From: Anthostomella pinea
Taxonomy: Eukaryota > Ascomycota > Sordariomycetes > Xylariales > Xylariaceae
NCBI GenBank assembly: GCA_963556695.1
Contig: CAUWAG010000012.1
Span: 3,224,001-3,288,000, forward strand
DNA: 64,000 nucleotides
Direction of reading: 5' to 3'
The position numbers were made by a program, and so were the translations under genes. Within the stretch, counting starts at the first letter, position 1, and each line of letters begins with the position of its first letter. A model generated the notes under the pieces. It saw nothing but the letters and a program-made list of their open reading frames with translations. It searched no databases and was not told the origin of the DNA. Shown piece after piece: positions 63,181 through 64,000 of this stretch.

Positions 63181-64000
63181 TTAAAAAATATTATACCTTA
63201 ATTATATTGGGTGAGATTCTAGAAGGGTCACAAGCCTTGGGGGTGTGAGCGGTCGCTGCAAATGTTGTTGTCATTCTCAAGTATGCTCGCCAGGGCTAAT
63301 CTACAGCTAAATACCATATTGCACCATGCTAGGGTAGATCCACTGTTCCCTTGACAGCCCTCTAGTGGGTACTGCACCTAAGGGCACCATATCTGGGATC
63401 CAACATCTGACATATACTTTTTGTTTATTAAATAAAAAGTATTTTAATTTTTTAAAAATCCAATTTTTTTAAAAGGTAATTTTATAAAGATAAGCTACTT
63501 ATTTAAAGGTTTAAAGGTAAACGCGGTCTGTTAAACGGAGAATTACGAGGGGTTATTATATATAATGAGGGCAACCTAAGCTTGGCTAAGCTAGAGTTTT
63601 TTTGTTTTCTTTTGTTTTTTTCTGTTTTTCAGAAAAAGAAGAGGCAGTTACGGCCTCTGTTATGTATTACGATGGCGGACGTAGTTTGATGCATTATTTG
63701 TCCATCCGTTTCTGCACTCACTGCAACTATGCTGTTCCATCGGTTTTCACGCCCTCGCATGCCCCCATCGAGCTGTATGAGCACCTCCGTCCCAACGCAA
63801 TAACTCCTTCGGTGATGAAGAGTTTATGCAGCCATACGCGTATCCCAGGCGCTTCGTAAACAGATAGTGTGCTGTAGAAACAGGAGAACCCTGGTCTGCC
63901 ATGTGAATCGTCAGTGGCTATAGGCGGGCAATCCCTCCTCTGCCCACTATATCCTCTATGCTTCAGGTCCATTCGTAACACAGCATCCCTAACGGACATC
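63181..64000. other. right edge, unclassified
   Basis: A mixed GC stretch (63206-63415) of unknown origin interrupts AT-rich DNA and could be another inserted element. After 63600 the plus frame 63602-63859 is open but has no domain I know, and the minus strand is open over the same part. No feature can be supported. Confidence 0.4.

Noticed and set aside
63206..63415. Mitochondrial group I intron fragment at the right end
   Set aside because: I could not find the conserved P, Q, R and S core elements; left unclassified.
1..64000. CRISPR arrays, bacterial operons, riboswitches
   Set aside because: The window is eukaryotic nuclear DNA with spliceosomal introns; no regularly spaced direct repeats with unique spacers were seen.

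Overview
The window is nuclear DNA of a filamentous ascomycete (Pezizomycotina). Genes carry one to six short GT-AG introns of about 50-100 bp. They include typical filamentous-fungal families: a Zn2Cys6 regulator, 2EXR proteins, a Dal5-type permease, a SesB-like/NB-ARC protein and a small secreted cysteine-rich protein. AT-rich, apparently decayed repeat blocks alternate with GC-balanced genes. A mitochondrial insertion near the right end has the order trnF-trnL-trnQ-trnH-trnM-nad2-nad3-atp9, which fits Sordariomycetes.

Layout. 0.8-8.2 kb is housekeeping: a DUF167 protein, a Tim17-like complex I subunit (minus strand) and a UBP2-type deubiquitinase. 8.5-12.7 kb holds two damaged genes, a 2EXR protein and an F-box/ankyrin-like gene broken by a 10-bp tandem duplication and a TAG codon. 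13.3-22.9 kb is a compact group of a Zn2Cys6 factor, an isocitrate-lyase-fold enzyme lacking its usual catalytic motifs, a divergently transcribed PLP aminotransferase and a Dal5-like permease. This looks like a small metabolic cluster. 23.1-26.4 kb has an HTH-2EXR protein and an unknown protein.

26.4-30.7 kb is a repeat block in which LTR-type elements sit inside one another, most with identifiable 5-bp target duplications. 30.8-33.0 kb encodes a predicted tail-anchored coiled-coil protein and the RES-complex FHA protein Pml1. 35.9-41.5 kb encodes a large NLR-like protein: alpha/beta-hydrolase, NB-ARC, then a very long disordered tail. 43.2-44.7 kb is another probable 2EXR gene. 45-49 kb is AT-rich and contains a dead arylsulfotransferase. 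49.1-54.3 kb has a full ABCB transporter converging on a small secreted cysteine-rich protein.

57.2-63.2 kb is an LTR next to a nuclear copy of mitochondrial DNA (NUMT). The NUMT was later hit by an LTR inside nad2 (5-bp duplication AGATA), probably by a tRNA-derived SINE, and by an intact 1,860-bp Fot1/pogo DNA transposon between nad3 and atp9. A family of 60-80 bp palindromic elements with GGAATAAGCA termini is scattered through the window, including two introns of the NLR gene.
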